This document shows, in pieces, positions 11,607 to 23,518 of a stretch of 64,000 bases of DNA. A model generated the notes under the pieces. The model did no database searches. It saw nothing but the letters and a program-made list of their open reading frames with translations, and was not told where the DNA came from. A program made the position numbers and the translations under genes. Location: contig OY997588.1 of the NCBI GenBank assembly GCA_963921825.1, forward strand, positions 51,654,803 through 51,718,802, in the 5' to 3' direction. Origin of the DNA: Erodium maritimum (lineage: Eukaryota > Streptophyta > Magnoliopsida > Geraniales > Geraniaceae). Numbering within the stretch: the first letter of the stretch is position 1; every line of letters begins with the position of its first letter.

Positions 11607-12956
11607 AGAGCTACATCTCTCTACTTCCAAAGATTCATGGGTATTAGATACCAGGACTGAATCTCACACATGCACTTATATATGGTGGCTGAAAGTAGGA
11701 GAGGTTTGGAAAGCACGAAGTGGACCTCAGAGTTGTGGCAACTGTTGTAGGATCCATGAGTCTTGCTTTGCCAAGAGGCCTTGTCTTAGTATTGTATAAT
11801 GTATATTGCATACCTACTTTTAGTAGGAATATTATATCTGTATCCGTGTTTGACAAGGAAGGATATAATGTTAATATTGGAAATGGAGTTTTCAATGTTC
11901 TATGCAATGATATGTTTTATACCAGTACTGACTTGGTTGGAGGATTGTACATATTAGATATGGGTAACAATGCCTCAAGTTCTATATATTCCGTTAATAC
12001 CAAGAGGTCTAAATCCAACGATTTAAACCTAACTCTGTTATGGTACTGTCATTTGGGTCGCATAAACAAGAAGCGCCTATCAACACTTCAGAAGTGCGGG
12101 CTTTCAGGTTCATTCGAATTCCATTCGATCGATAGGTGCAAGGTTTGTTTGATGGGCAAAATGACTAAAGTGCCCTTTATCGATCGCGATGAAAGGGCGG
12201 GTGAATTATTGGGGCTGATACACTCGAATGTGTGTAGACCAATAAGTTCACTTGCCAGGAGGGGTTTTAACTACTTTATCACATTTACTGATGATTACAG
12301 TAAATATGGTTATGTCTCTTCGGTGAGACATAAGTCTGAAGCTTTTGATAAATTCAAAGAGTTTAAGACTATAGTAGAAAACCAGCTCGACAAAGGTATT
12401 AAGGCACTTCGATTGGATCGAGGTGGAAAATACTTGACCACAGAGTTATTAGATCATCTAAAAGAGAATGGGATCCTTTTGGAATGGACTCCTCCTAGGT
12501 CACTGTAGTTGAAAGGTGTAGCCAAACGGAGAAATCGGACATTGTTAGACAATGGTCTGTTCCATGATTAGTTGGACTGATCTCCCAATCTCTTTTAGGG
12601 GTTTTGCTCTAGAGACGACCGCATTCATAGTGAATCGGGCTTCGACGAATGGTGTGGAAGGGACACCATTTTAAAAATGGTACGGGATGATGCCCGCTTT
12701 GTCCTTCCTAAAGATTTGTGGTTGCGAGGCTTATGTGAAACATTTGGTTTCGACTAAGCTCGAACCAAGATCTGAGATATGCACCTTCGTGTGGTATCCC
12801 AAAGCAACAAGGGGATACTATTTCTACAATCCCAGTGAGAACATGGTGTTCGTCGCTTGGGGTGGGGTCTTTATGGAAAAGAAGTTTTGTTTCCAAAGAC
12901 GTCATTGGGAGGACTGTGCATCTCGAAGAAATTCAGGATGGTACAGATCTGTCTAA
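11607..12956 (+). pseudogene. Copia protease-integrase remnant, catalytic residues changed
   Basis: A protease-like motif reads WVLDTRTESHTC at about 11638, where Copia proteases carry DTG or DSG. The frame 11720-12508 carries the pre-integrase zinc region (CHLGRINKKRL, then CKVCLMGKM) and the integrase core. The usual IHTDVCGP is IHSNVCRP (Asn codon 12227-12229) and LRSDRGGEY is LRLDRGGKY. A stop ends the frame at 12508, before GVAKRRNR, where the catalytic Glu is Lys (12524-12526). The integrase C-terminal segment (WGCEAY-like, GYYFYNPSENMVFVA) is at 12687-12956. Family expectations come from knowledge of plant Copia integrases. The protein cannot be functional. Confidence 0.82.
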
Positions 12957-13044
12957 ACCAATTGGCAACCCAGTAGAAAGGAGCCAGAGATTGTCGTAGA
13001 GTAAGAACCAATTCCTGTTACAATTCCGGAAGGTCCAAGGCGAT

Positions 13045-13951
13045 TTGAAAGGATCAATCTTCCACCTCCAAGATATGGTATCCGGAGGTGACAATGAAGT
13101 CATGGTGGATCACGATGATCCAGCCACCTTTCAGGAAGTCGTGGATGGGCCCAACTCCGAGTTATGGCTGGGAGCCATGAGGGAGGAAATGCAATCCATG
13201 TCGGACAACCGAGTCTGGGAACCGGTTGATCCCATCAATGGTGTGAGGACCATAGGATGCAAATGGATCTTCAAGGTGAAGATGGACATGGACGGCAACC
13301 CTCTGACCTACAAAGCTCAACTGGTGGCGAAAGGTTATAGGCAGATCCAATGGATTGACTATGAGGAAACCTTCTCCTTAGTGGCTATGGTCAAAATCGA
13401 TCCAAATTCTTCTTGACATAACTGCGTATCATAATTACGAGATATGGCAAGTGGATGTCAAAACCGCTTTCCTAAATGGAAATTTGACTGAGTACGTTTG
13501 TATGTCTCGGCCCAAAGGTTTTGACGATCCGAAGAATAAGGGAAAGATTTATAAGTTGTTGAAATCCATTTATGGATTGAAACGAACTTCTCGGAGTTGG
13601 ATCCTTCGTTTTGATGAAGCTGTAATTGGATTTGGCTTAATCAAGAACGAGGATGAATCTTGCGTTTATAAGAAGGCTAGTGGGAGCAATATTACCTTTC
13701 TGGTTCTCATTGAAAACGACATCCCAACCTTGCACGAGACTAAAGCTTGGTTGAGGAAGTGTTTTTCAATAAAGGACTTAGGCGATGCTTCTCATATCTT
13801 AAGGATTAAGATATGTAGAGATCGCACCAAGAGGGTCTTGGATTTAAGTCAGGGAACCTATGTGAACAAGGCATTGAGTAGGTTCTTAATGCTCGATTCA
13901 AAGAAAGGACTCTTACCCACTAGTCATGGCATTCATCTCAGCAAGACTTAG
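13045..13951 (+). pseudogene. Copia reverse transcriptase remnant lacking YVDD
   Basis: The fingers region is at 13045-13416 (TIGCKWIFKVKMDMDG, YKAQLVAKGYRQ, DYEETFSLVA). After a frameshift the palm continues at 13451-13951 (DVKTAFLNGNLTEYV, KSIYGLKRTSRSW, ESCVYKKASGS). Where Copia RTs have FLVLYVDDILLIG before NDIP, this one has FLVLIE before NDIP: the catalytic YVDD segment is gone and only two residues stand in its place (13709-13714). The minus-strand copy has exactly the same replacement at 23810-23815. The enzyme is certainly inactive. Confidence 0.88.
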
Positions 13952-14174
13952 TGTCCTAAGACACCTGATGAGCTGAAAAGGATGATGAGAATCCTATGCG
14001 CCTGGGGGCAGGATCGATCATATATGCCATGACATGTATGAGACCAGACGTCTCGTAAGCCTTATGTTGTACCAGTAGACATCATTCTAACCTGGGGGAA
14101 AGATGATGCTGAACTAGTCGTCGAAGGATGAGTAGACGCTAGTTTTCCAAGACAAATCCAGATGACTTTAGAAG

Positions 14175-14467
14175 TCAATCAGGATATGTGTTTACGCTGA
14201 ATGGCAGAGCTTTAGCTGGGAAAGCGTAAAGCAAGATACCATTGCCGAATCTACGACAGAGGCCAAGTACATGGATGCTGCAGAGGCAGCTAAGGAGGCT
14301 ATGTGGATTTGGAAATTCATGGCAGGGCTGGGTGTAATTAAAAACCCATCCAGTCCGGTGAATCCATTTTGCGACAACACAAGGGCCATTGCGCAAGCTA
14401 AAAGCCTAGATCGCATAACAAATCCAAACATGTACTGCGGCGTATCCACCTCATCAGATAAATACTG
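14175..14467 (+). pseudogene. Copia RNase H remnant
   Basis: The frame around 14225-14467 reads AESTTEAKYMDAAEAAKEAMWIWKF, then NPFCDNTRAIAQAKS, the C-terminal part of a Copia RNase H (TEAEY, W, CDN). The preceding region (13952-14174) has several stops and appears to lack much of the RT-to-RNase H connection. The same arrangement is at 23057-23330 in the other copy. Confidence 0.75.
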
Positions 14468-14607
14468 AACTGAGGTGAAGTGAAGATAACCGATATTGCA
14501 ATAGATGATAACATAGCCAACCCTTTGACTAAGGCAGTGTCACTGCCTGAACATGTTAGACATGTAAAGTCGATGGGGACATATTGGAGTTTAGATTGGA
14601 ACTAGGG

Positions 14608-14619
14608 CAAGTGGGAGAT
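14608..14619 (+). other. Copia polypurine tract
   Basis: CAAGTGGGAGAT directly precedes the 3' LTR and would prime plus-strand synthesis. The mirror sequence is at 22906-22917 in the minus-strand copy. Confidence 0.88.
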
Positions 14620-16306
14620 TGTTAGTCTTAGTGCCCGTAGTTCAATCCTAAATGTCCAAATGTATATATCATCGTTAGCAATAAAATTAAAGCGGCTTTA
14701 TATTACTTATGTGTTGGAGTAATATATCGATGTGTGCTCTGATCTATGCCCACCATGCGAATAGAACCATAGATCGAGATAGATCACACTCGATGGGTCC
14801 CTAGTCAACAAAGCTTCACTAGAAGCGACTAGTATGAAAGATGGCTCTTTATGGCTTACGTTCTGTTAGTCATTGGAATGGGATTCCGGAGTCTGATCAT
14901 AGATATCATGTGGGACATGATATTGGACGACCCGCCCTGAATATGTGCCATAGATTAAGTCATGAACATATTCAGTGTTGTAGCTTGTCATGTATCCTTA
15001 GACCAAGGAGTCTTTGTGATCGCTATGTAGTCAACAACTGAGTTTGACCTGAGCCTAACGTTGTCCGTAACAGGGCTTCCATAACGGCCAGGATTGGCTT
15101 GGGGACGGGCTACATGAGTGACACGAAAGACGGCTAAGGGATTTATCCCTCATACTAAGGTATGGGAAAGATATCGGTTCTCGGCCACTTGATCGAGAGT
15201 GACTGGAAGAATAGCATGGCCATGCACATGATACTGGGTATCATATCTTCAGTCATCTCACATATCAAGGAACGGTGATTGAGAATAATAAGGATGACGG
15301 CTCTATGCCTTATCTCAATCAGGATATCGGAGATAAAAGGATAATGACAGGGACGACGGAAAGGTTAGAATCGACAGGGTCGATTCGTTATGTAATGTCG
15401 GGCAATACTAAAGTCTCGTTAGTTGCCACTTAAATAGGATCAAGTAAAATGGGATTTTATGTTGATCTATTGACATGCATAAACCTAAGGGTCACACCGG
15501 AGGATGAAACTCATTGACACATTTATGGAGAATGGCCAAAAGGGAGTTGTCTCGGGACATGACCAAACTGGGTTTTGGGTCATGTGCCCGTAAGTGAATA
15601 GGACTTTACGGATCGAGACAAGGCTTGGAGTCTTGGGATTGATCGCGTCGGATAATGTTGGACATTTCCGGTATGGAAGGCTTGGAGGCGATGAGCGAAT
15701 CACGGGACCTCGTTGGAAATGGCCACGGGCCATGTTCCAAGAGGCCCATGAAAGGCCCATGCAACCAAGGCCCATGGAACTAATTAATCAAGTCTTGATT
15801 AATTAGTACTAAGTAAGCAAGACAAGGATTAAGGTGTTGGTGATTCACCACCTAACCCAATCTTGTCTTGCCATACTTTGTCCTATTTACACCTTACTTG
15901 ACACCATACTTGTCCCATGCCTTTAGTTGGACAAGTATGGGTTTTGTTATGTTTAAGTCATCTTTTTTCAACATAACAAACACAAGACAAGAATAGGAAA
16001 CACATTTTCTCTCCCTCTTCCATGGCCATTTCGGGTTTGGCTAGTTTCCTCCTCCATTTTTGTGTTCTTGAGTCCTCAAAGAGAAGAACTACGTGGCTTT
16101 GATTCCCATGTGGATACGTAGGCGTCTTGGAGAGTCAAGCCAATCATTCGTTACCCGGTGTTCTTGTTTTGGTAAGAACTAGTGCTGAATTTTTCTCTTG
16201 TGAATCCATTCTTTGTTAGTTGTTTCATGGTTTTAATCGTCTCTTGGTTTTCCTTGATTTTCCGCTGCGAGTTGGTTCATCTCCAACCCTACCTCGAGAC
16301 CCAACA
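14620..16306 (+). repeat. Copia LTR D (outer 3' LTR)
   Basis: This 1687-bp LTR follows the purine tract and is followed by TCCAA, which duplicates the bases before LTR B. Beyond it the Tekay 3' LTR resumes at 16312. Confidence 0.93.
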
Positions 16307-16311
16307 TCCAA

Positions 16312-16556
16312 TACGGTCCTCGAATTGACCAAAGCGTCGCTCGGTTGACTTTTCCAGCGAAAAGTCAACATTTCCCAAATTGATCAGAAAGTTGCCCTAA
16401 GTCCCCTGGAACTCACTTTGGTCGATAACAGGGTCAACTTAAGTCCGGTATGACCCTCGGGGTCAATTTAGGTTAAGTTAAGTGTCTGTCTTAAAAAATT
16501 TAAATTTTCCTGTTTTTCGCAGGTTTGACTGACGTTGACCAAACGTGGTTATTATA
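16312..16556 (-). repeat. Tekay 3' LTR, inner portion
   Basis: The sequence resumes in register with the LTR broken at 5634 and ends GGTTATTATA. Read on the minus strand this LTR starts TATAATAACC, so its terminal TG has become TA; the 5' LTR at 32823 keeps TG. Confidence 0.88.
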
Positions 16557-17114
16557 GTCTACCCCCCTTAAAGGAATTTCGTCCACGAAATTTAAAACAG
16601 ACGTACCTCGGGAGTCGAACAGGCCGGGATACTTCATGCAAACCTCGTCCTCGCGTTCCCACGTCGACTCAGCCCCGTGATGTTTCCACTGCACTCGGAC
16701 CAAGCGGATAATCTTGCCTCCCCGAAGAATCTGTTGCCGTGTGTCCATGATCCGAACCGGCTGCTCCTCATAGGAGACATCATCAGCCACCTCGATATCA
16801 GTCCACTCGATGACATGGGAGGGGTCTGCGTTGTACTGCCGCAACTGGGACACGTGGAAGACGTTATGGACTCTCCCAAGTTGCGGTGGCAACGCCAGAC
16901 GATAGGCCACTGCTCCCACCCTGCCTAAGATCTCGAACGGGCCTATGTACCTCGGAGCCAACTTGCCCCCGCTGCGCCTGAACCGCACCAACCCCTTCCT
17001 CGGGCTCACCTTCAGGAACACGTGATCCCCGACTGTAAACTCAAGAGGTCGACGCCGCCTGTCGGCATAACTCTTCTGCCGGCTCTGCGCGGTCCTCAAC
17101 CGATCGCGGATCAA
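16500..17114 (-). pseudogene. Tekay integrase C-terminus with chromodomain
   Basis: The 204-residue frame begins with the integrase C-terminal region (QKSYADRRRRPLEF, then GDHVFLKVSPRKG and the GPFEILGRVG, AYRLALPP, VFHVSQLR series typical of Gypsy integrases). A chromodomain-like segment follows at about residues 120-170 (EEQPVRIMDTR, LVRVQWKHHGAESTWERED, MKYPGLF). In chromoviruses this domain is thought to steer integration to marked chromatin. The frame runs slightly past the purine tract into the 3' LTR. It overlaps the upstream frame by 4 bp at 17111-17114, a frame change relative to the rest of pol. Confidence 0.85.
16557..16580 (-). other. Tekay polypurine tract
   Basis: The minus strand reads AAGGGGGGTAGAC immediately before the 3' LTR, a typical plus-strand primer site. 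Confidence 0.75.
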
Positions 17115-18694
17115 TGCGACCTTCTACGTCGTCTCTCTGACAAGATCTGGCCCCAGCAGACTCTTGTCCCCCACCTCTGCCCAACACACTGGTGACCGAC
17201 ACGGCCTCCCATACAACGCTTCGAAAGGTGCCATCCCGATACTGCCCTGGAAGCTGTTGTTGTAGGCGAACTCAGCCAACGGTAGGTGGGTCTCCCAAGA
17301 TCCCCTGAAATCCAGCACACATGCTCGCAGCATGTCCTCCAAGATCTGAATGGTACGCTCAGACTGACCGTCTGTCTGGGATGATGTGCCGTACTGAGTA
17401 GAATCTCGGTCCCCAACGCCTTCTGCAGGCTCGGCCAAAACCTGGACGTGAAGCGGGGATCCCTGTCAGACACTATCGACACCGGAACCCCGTGGAGACG
17501 CACTATCTCCTGAATATACAAGTTGCTCAACTTGTCGACCGGGTCTGTCATCCTCATAGCCAGGAAGTGGGCCGACTTGGTCAACCGGTCGACTACCACC
17601 CACACGGCGTCGTTTCCCTTCGGGGATCTCGGTAGTCCACACACGAAGTCCATCGTAATGTGCTCCCACTTCCACTGAGCAATCGGTAGTGGCTGTAACA
17701 ATCCCGCTGGACGTTGATGCTCGGCCTTCACCTGCTGACAGACGAGGCATCTCGACACAAACTCTGCTACTTCTCTCCGCATCCCGCGCCACCAGAAGTG
17801 TCGTCTGAGGTCACGGTACATCTTGGTGCCCCCCGGGTGCACCGTAAGACGCGAGTGATGTGCCTCTCGCAACACGTCGTTTCTACAATTAACCGGCACG
17901 AACAACCCTCCTCTGTACTGTAGTCCCCAATCTGTACTGATCTCCCAACCTACTACCTTGTCGCCGTTGACGACCCTCTCTCTGATCTGTGCCGTCTCAA
18001 CGTCCTCCGTATGCGCCTCCAACACTTGGGCAAGCAGTGAGGGCTGAGCCACTAAAGAGCACATGGCCATGTCACCCGTGACCTCCTCTAGCTCAAGCCC
18101 GAACGTGCTCAGCTCCCCCATCATGTCCCATTCTCGGACAGATATGCTGGCGAGGCTCGGAGCCGACTTCCTACTCAAGGCGTCGGCGACCACGTTCGCC
18201 TTGCCCGGATGGTAGTGTAGCTCGAAGTCGTACTCCTCGAGTAGCTCCATCCACCGTCGCTGACACATGTTCAGGTCCCGCTGGGAAAATATGTACTTGA
18301 GGCTCTTGTGATCCGAGAACACCTGGAACCCCTCGCCATACAGATAATATCGCCAGCTCTTTAGCGCAAACACGACTGCTGCTAGCTCCAAGTCGTGGGT
18401 CGGATAGTTGCGCTCCTGCGTCTTCAGCTGCCTAGAGCCATAGGCCACAACTCTGCCCAACTGCATCAGCACGCAGCCCAGTCCCTCTCCGGACGCATCA
18501 CAGTAAACATCATAACCGATCCCTCGCTCGGGCACCACTAACACTGGAGTTGTAGTCAGTCGAGTCTTCAACTCCGCGAATGCACGCTCACAGTCATCTG
18601 TCCACACGAACCCGACACCCTTGCGCGTCAACAGAGTCATCGGCGCGGCTAGTCGTGCAAAGTCCTGGACGAATCGACGATAGTAGCCTGCCAA
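17111..18694 (-). pseudogene. Tekay pol remnant: RNase H and integrase
   Basis: After the end of the RT thumb (LAGYYRRFV) comes RNase H ([53 protein letters not shown]). Integrase follows, with the HHCC zinc region ([27 protein letters not shown]) and core motifs [10 protein letters not shown] and [11 protein letters not shown] small indel near 17385 shifts the frame: the third catalytic motif (TDGQSERT) and the conserved segment up to [12 protein letters not shown] are read from 17438-17124 instead. The domain order is Gypsy. Confidence 0.86.
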
Positions 18695-18712
18695 CCCCTG
18701 AAAGCTGCGGAT

Positions 18713-19381
18713 CTAGAAAACACTCGTGGGCCGTGCCCACTTCGAGACCGCGTCGATCTTCGACGGATCGACCAGGATACCGTCACGGGACACGATGTGG
18801 CCGAGGAATCTCACCTCAGAGAGCCAGAACTCGCACTTCTCCCGGTTGGCATATAGCTGATGCTCGCGCAGTAATGTCAAAACATCCCTCAGATGTGACT
18901 TGTGTGCCGCCTCGTTCTACGAATATATCAGGATGTTGTCCACGAACACCACCACAAACTGATCTAGGTACGGCCGGAAGATGCTGTTCATCAGGTCCAT
19001 GAACGCTGCTGGGGCGTTCGTCAGTCCGAAGGGCATCACCAGGAACTCGTAGTGCCCATAGCGTGTCCGGAATGCAGTCTTTGCGACGTCCCCCTCACAG
19101 ACTTGCAACTGATAATAACCGGATCGCAGATCGATCTTCGAGAAGTGGGGCGCCCCTCTCAACTGGTCGAACAAGTCATCGATCCTCGGCATCGGGTATC
19201 GGTTCTTCACCGTAACCCGGTTCAGCTTCCGGTAATCTATACACATCCGTTGCTCTCCACTATTCTTCTTCACGAAGAGTGCTGGTGCTCCCCACGGCGA
19301 TGCACTCGGACGGATAAACCCCTTCTGCTGAAGCTCCTCTAGCTGACGCTTCAGCTCAGTCAACTGCTCTATCCTCGACAC
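18713..19381 (-). pseudogene. Tekay reverse transcriptase with YVDN-type catalytic site
   Basis: The frame carries RT motifs in order: [80 protein letters not shown] and [13 protein letters not shown]. The second Asp of the catalytic pair is Asn (18935-18937). A stop at 18917-18919 and another at 18713-18715 interrupt the palm-thumb region, which otherwise reads on (FLGHIVSRDGI). Protease is missing: gag sequence joins almost directly to the RT start near 19380. Confidence 0.86.
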
Positions 19382-19382
19382 A

Positions 19383-19837
19383 CGATGTGTCCAGGTCTCG
19401 AGTGACCTGCTCTATCCATCGCTCGGCTAGGTCGGGATTCGGCTCCCCGACACAAATAGGTATCCCGAGCTTCAGGAAATCTAGTAGCGCTCGGGAGGTA
19501 TGATCCTCTGTCTGAGCGGCCCTCACCGGGACCGCGGCTGCCTTTGGTGCTGGCGAAGCCGACTCTCGGCTGGCGATGACCGCCACCAAACTCTGAACGG
19601 TCCTGGTTAGCTCATCCAGGGCAGTCATCACTGGAGGGTCCGCGACTGGCGGAACACTAGGGGTGCCTGCAGACGGCCCCGCATCACTTCTCCGACAGGA
19701 GTGCCCTGTGCCTCCGCGTAGTCGGCGGGCTTGACGGTTTGCACCCTCCCTGGTGCCCCTGCTGACCGTCCCCGCCGGCCTCGCGTGGGTGCCTGACCCC
19801 GTATTCCTGATGCTCGTCCGTGCCTACCGCGAGCCAT
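19383..19837 (-). pseudogene. Tekay gag remnant
   Basis: The most likely start is the ATG at 19837, giving MARGRHGRASGIRGQ, an Arg/Gly-rich beginning typical of Tekay gag. A frameshift near 19640 leads to a second frame ([25 protein letters not shown]) that matches the start of the gag core. Gag then stops abruptly. The rest of gag, the zinc knuckle and protease are deleted, with CTGCTCTATCC present at both 19364 and 19407 around the junction. Confidence 0.7.
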
Positions 19838-20089
19838 AATCAGTATCCTCTGCACGGATACACGCAAACGTTCAGTTTGCGAACTTAAATAAAGACGACA
19901 GTTCAAAAGCACTAACGTTCACCCGATCAAAGCTTACACTAGCGTGCTTATCACTAAAGCGCCACACCGCTCAAGCTAAACATACTTTATATATAGTATC
20001 AGTATACGAGACCACACCGACATACAAACCAACCCACACAACGAAACAACAACCACCAAAAGTTTGAAAACGAAACACTGGACCGGGCC

Positions 20090-20330
20090 GGTAACCAAAA
20101 CCTGCCGGGCCGGCAACCAACCCTTGCCGGACTGTCTAACGGGCCGGCGTCAAGCCCTTTCCGGACTTCATTCCGGGCCGGCGTCCAGCCCGTGCCAGAC
20201 TGCTCTCCGGGCCGGCGTCCAGCCCGTGCCGGACTGCTCTCCGGGCCGGCAGCCGAGCCTTTCCGGACCACGTTCCAGGCCGGCAGCCAGCTGCTGCCGT
20301 GCCCCGTTCCGGGCAGGCAGCCCAATCCTG
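20090..20330 (-). repeat. GC-rich 36-bp tandem repeat in Tekay leader
   Basis: About six units with the core CGGGCCGGCGTCCAGCCCGT and period near 36 bp lie between the primer site and gag. The open frames across it are low-complexity and not considered genes. The rest of the leader (20331-20984) shows a weaker series of CACCGGGCCAACCAAA-type units near 20570-20680 and nothing else recognised. Confidence 0.8.
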
Positions 20331-20984
20331 ACATTCCCCCTACCGGATCACACCAGCGACTCCGAACTCCTAACGATGATGAAGTCGCCCTACTCACACC
20401 CTCTGTGTCTACCCTAGGGTATTCGTAACTTTACCGGCTAAAAACGATCCGTTCCCTAGTACGTCATAGACATTCAACCACTAAACCCACAACGAACATA
20501 CGACAACTCAGGACCGACCTCAATCATAAGCCAACACGGCCGAATAACAACACAACCACACGACCCCCGCTCACCGGGTCAACCAAAGTCGAACCCTGCC
20601 CACCGGGCCAACCAAAATCAAAACACACGCCCATAGGGCCAATCAAGTTCAAGACATGCCAACAGGGCCAACAATTTTAAAACCTTCACCCGTCCATTTT
20701 AAAACTTCATTCCTTGACATCACGTAGTTACAACCCGGTCCAGGCGTCCCCGAACCACGTTGTACCGACTTGACATCAACACCGTCACGTCCGACTACAG
20801 GAGCGCTCCTGAGTCGACCCGTGACAGTTTAAAAACAGTTCACACAACCACACACAACCAGTATGCCAACAACAAAATACTGTAACATACGCACAAACAC
20901 AAACAAGACTCAAGACATGACGGGTCGACACTGACTCGACTCTCCCCCCCTAAGTGACGGACAGTCCGAGGTTTGAAACCTCGA

Positions 20985-20996
20985 GCTCTGATACCA
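20985..20996 (-). other. Tekay primer-binding site, initiator tRNA-Met
   Basis: The minus strand reads TGGTATCAGAGC three bases after the 5' LTR end, complementary to initiator tRNA-Met. It fixes the element's orientation. Confidence 0.92.
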
Positions 20997-20999
20997 AGC

Positions 21000-21217
21000 T
21001 GTCACGCCCCAATTTCAGCGAACCGAACTCGGGACGCGAACCTTTAAAACATGAATACTTAAAACCTGTTTTCAATAAAAGCTTTGACATTTCCATTTAC
21101 TTCTCAAAAATAATAATCGTATTTACAATACAAAAATGTCCCAACCAGTGGACAAGGTACACCATCCGTCACTAGACTCAACAAAAATAAAGACCAGACT
21201 TCGCTCCAAGCTCCATG
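21000..21217 (-). repeat. Tekay 5' LTR, inner portion
   Basis: This LTR piece starts TGTCACGCCCC, is broken by a Copia insertion at 21218, and continues at 28200-28823 and 30506-32823. Confidence 0.88.
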
Positions 21218-22905
21218 TGTTGGGTCTCGAGGTAGGGTTGGAGATGAACCAACTCGCAGCGGAAAATCAATAAAAACCAAGGGACGATTAAAACCATGAA
21301 ACAACTAACAAAGAATGGATTCACAAGAGAAAAATTCAGCACTATCTCTTACCAAAACAAGAACACCGGTTAACGAATGATTGGCTTGAGTCTCCAAGAC
21401 GCCTACGTATCCACATGGGAATCAAAGCCACGTAGTTCTTCTCTTTGAGGACTCAATAACACAAAAATGGAGGTGGAAACTAGCCAAACCCGAAATGGCC
21501 ATGGAAGAGGGAGAGAAAATGTGTTTCCTATTCTTGTCTTGTGTTTGTTATGTTGAAAAAAGATGACTTAAACATAACAAAACCCATACTTGTCCAACTA
21601 AAGGCATGGGACAAGTATGGTGTCAAGTAAGGTGTAAATAGGACAAAGTATGGCAAGACAAGATTGGGTTAGGTGGTGAATCACCAACACCTTAATCCTT
21701 GTCTTGCTTACTTAGTACTAATTAATCAAGACTTGATTAATTAGTTCCATGGGCCTTGGTTGCATGGGCCTTTCATGGGCCTCTTGGAACATGGCCCGTG
21801 GCCATTTCTAACGAGGTCCCGTGATTCGTTCATCGCCTCCAAGCATTCCATACCGGAAATGTCCAACATTATCCGACGCGATCAATCCCAAGACTCCAAG
21901 CCTTGTCTCGATCCGTAAAGTCCTATTCACGTACGGGCACATGACCCAAAACCCAGTTTTGGTCATGTCCCGAGACAACTCCCTTTTGGCCATTCTCCAT
22001 AAATGTGTCAATGAGTTTCATCCTCCGGTGTGACCCTTAGGTTTATGCATGTCAATAGATCAACGTAAAATCCCATTTTACTTGATCCTATTTAAGTTGC
22101 AACTAACGAGACTTTAGTATTGCCTGACACTGCATAACGAATCGACCCTGTCGATTCTAACCTTTCCATCATCCCTGTCATTATCCTTTTATCTCCGATA
22201 TCCTAATTGAGATAAGGCATAGAGCCGTCATCCTTATTATTCTCAATCACCGTTCCTTGATATGTGAGATGACTGAAGATATGATATCCAGTATCATGTG
22301 CATGGCCATGCTATTCTTTCAGTCACTCTCGATCAAGCGGCCGAGAACCGATATCTTTCCCATACCTCAGTAAGAGGGATAAATCCCTTAGCCGCCTTTC
22401 GTGTCACTCATGTAGCCCGTCCTCAAGCCAATCCTGGCCGTTATGGAAGCCCTGTTATGGACAACGTTAGGCTCAGGTCAAACTCAGTTGTTGACTACAT
22501 AGCGATCACAAAGACTCCTTGGTCTAAGGATACATGACAAGCTACGACACTGAATATGTTCATGACTTGATCTATGGCACATATTCAAGGCGGGTCGTCC
22601 AATATCATGTCCCACATGATATCTATGATCAGACTCCGGAATCCCATTCCAATGACTAACAGAACGTAAGCCATAAAGAGCCATCTTTCATACTAGTCGC
22701 TTCTAGTGAAGCTTTGTTGACTAGGGACCCATCGAGTGTGATCTATCTCGATCTATGGTTCTATTTGCATGGTGGGCATAGATCAGAGCACACATCGATA
22801 TATTACTCCAACACATAAGTAATATAAAGCCGCTTTAATTTTATTGCTAACGATGATATATACATTTGGACATTTAGGATTGAACTATGGGCACTAAGAC
22901 TAACA
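21218..22905 (-). repeat. Copia LTR E (3' LTR of minus-strand copy)
   Basis: It is a full 1688-bp LTR in reverse orientation, starting TGTTGGGTCTCGAGG and ending CTAAGACTAACA. ATCTCCCACTTG, the complement of the purine tract, follows at 22906-22917. Confidence 0.92.
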
Positions 22906-23056
22906 ATCTCCCACTTGCCTTAGTTCCAATCTAAACTCCAATATGTCCCCATCGACTTTACATGTCTAACATGTTCAGGCAGTGACAATGCCTTAGTCAA
23001 AGGGTTGGCTATGTTATCATCTGTTGCAATATATGTTATCTTCACTTCACCTCAGT

Positions 23057-23330
23057 TCAGTATTTCTCTGATGAGGTGGATACGCCGCAGTACATGTTTG
23101 GATTTGTTATGATATCTGGGCTTTTAGCTTGCGCAATGGCCGTTGTGTTGTCGCAAAATGGATTCACCGGGCTGGATGGGTTTTTAATTACACCCAGCCC
23201 TGCCATGAATTTCCAAATCCACATAGCCTCCTTAGCTGCCTTTGCAGCATCCATGTCCTTGGCCTCTGTCGTAGATTCGGCAATGGTATCTTGCTTTACG
23301 CTCTCCCAGCTAAAGCTCTGCCATTCAGCG
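23057..23330 (-). pseudogene. Copia RNase H remnant (minus-strand copy)
   Basis: It encodes the same RNase H tail as 14225-14467 (EAKDMDAAKAAKEAMWIWKF, CDNTTAIAQAKS). The TEAEY-type motif has changed from AKYMDA to AKDMDA here, a lesion private to this copy. Confidence 0.72.
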
Positions 23331-23518
23331 TAAACACATATCCTGACTGACTTCTAAAGTCATCTAGATTTGTCTTGGAAAACTAGCGTCTACTCATCCT
23401 TCGACGACTAGTTCAGCATCATCTTTCCCCCGGTTAGAATGATGTCTACTGGTACAACATAAGGCTTACGAGACGTCCGGTCTCATACATGTCATGGCAT
23501 ATATGATCGATCCTGCCC

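Larger units (their letters stand above)
5635..16306 (+). mobile_element. three-LTR Copia composite (Angela/Tork-like), defective
   Basis: The order is LTR (5635-7321), 526 bp of 5' interior (7322-7847), LTR (7848-9534), interior (9535-14619), LTR (14620-16306). The outermost flanks are TCCAA on both sides (5630-5634 and 16307-16311), so the first and third LTRs bound a single insertion into the Tekay 3' LTR. The pol order (protease, integrase, RT, RNase H) is Copia. LTRs of about 1.7 kb and a CAAGTGGGAGAT purine tract directly before the 3' LTR fit Tork/Angela-type elements. All coding domains are broken. The middle LTR carries variants absent from the outer two, suggesting a second copy inserted into the first and then lost one LTR by recombination. 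Confidence 0.9.

Noticed and set aside
20064..20428. Long overlapping frames on both strands in a GC-rich block
   Set aside because: They are produced by the 36-bp tandem repeat of the Tekay leader and have no recognisable protein features.
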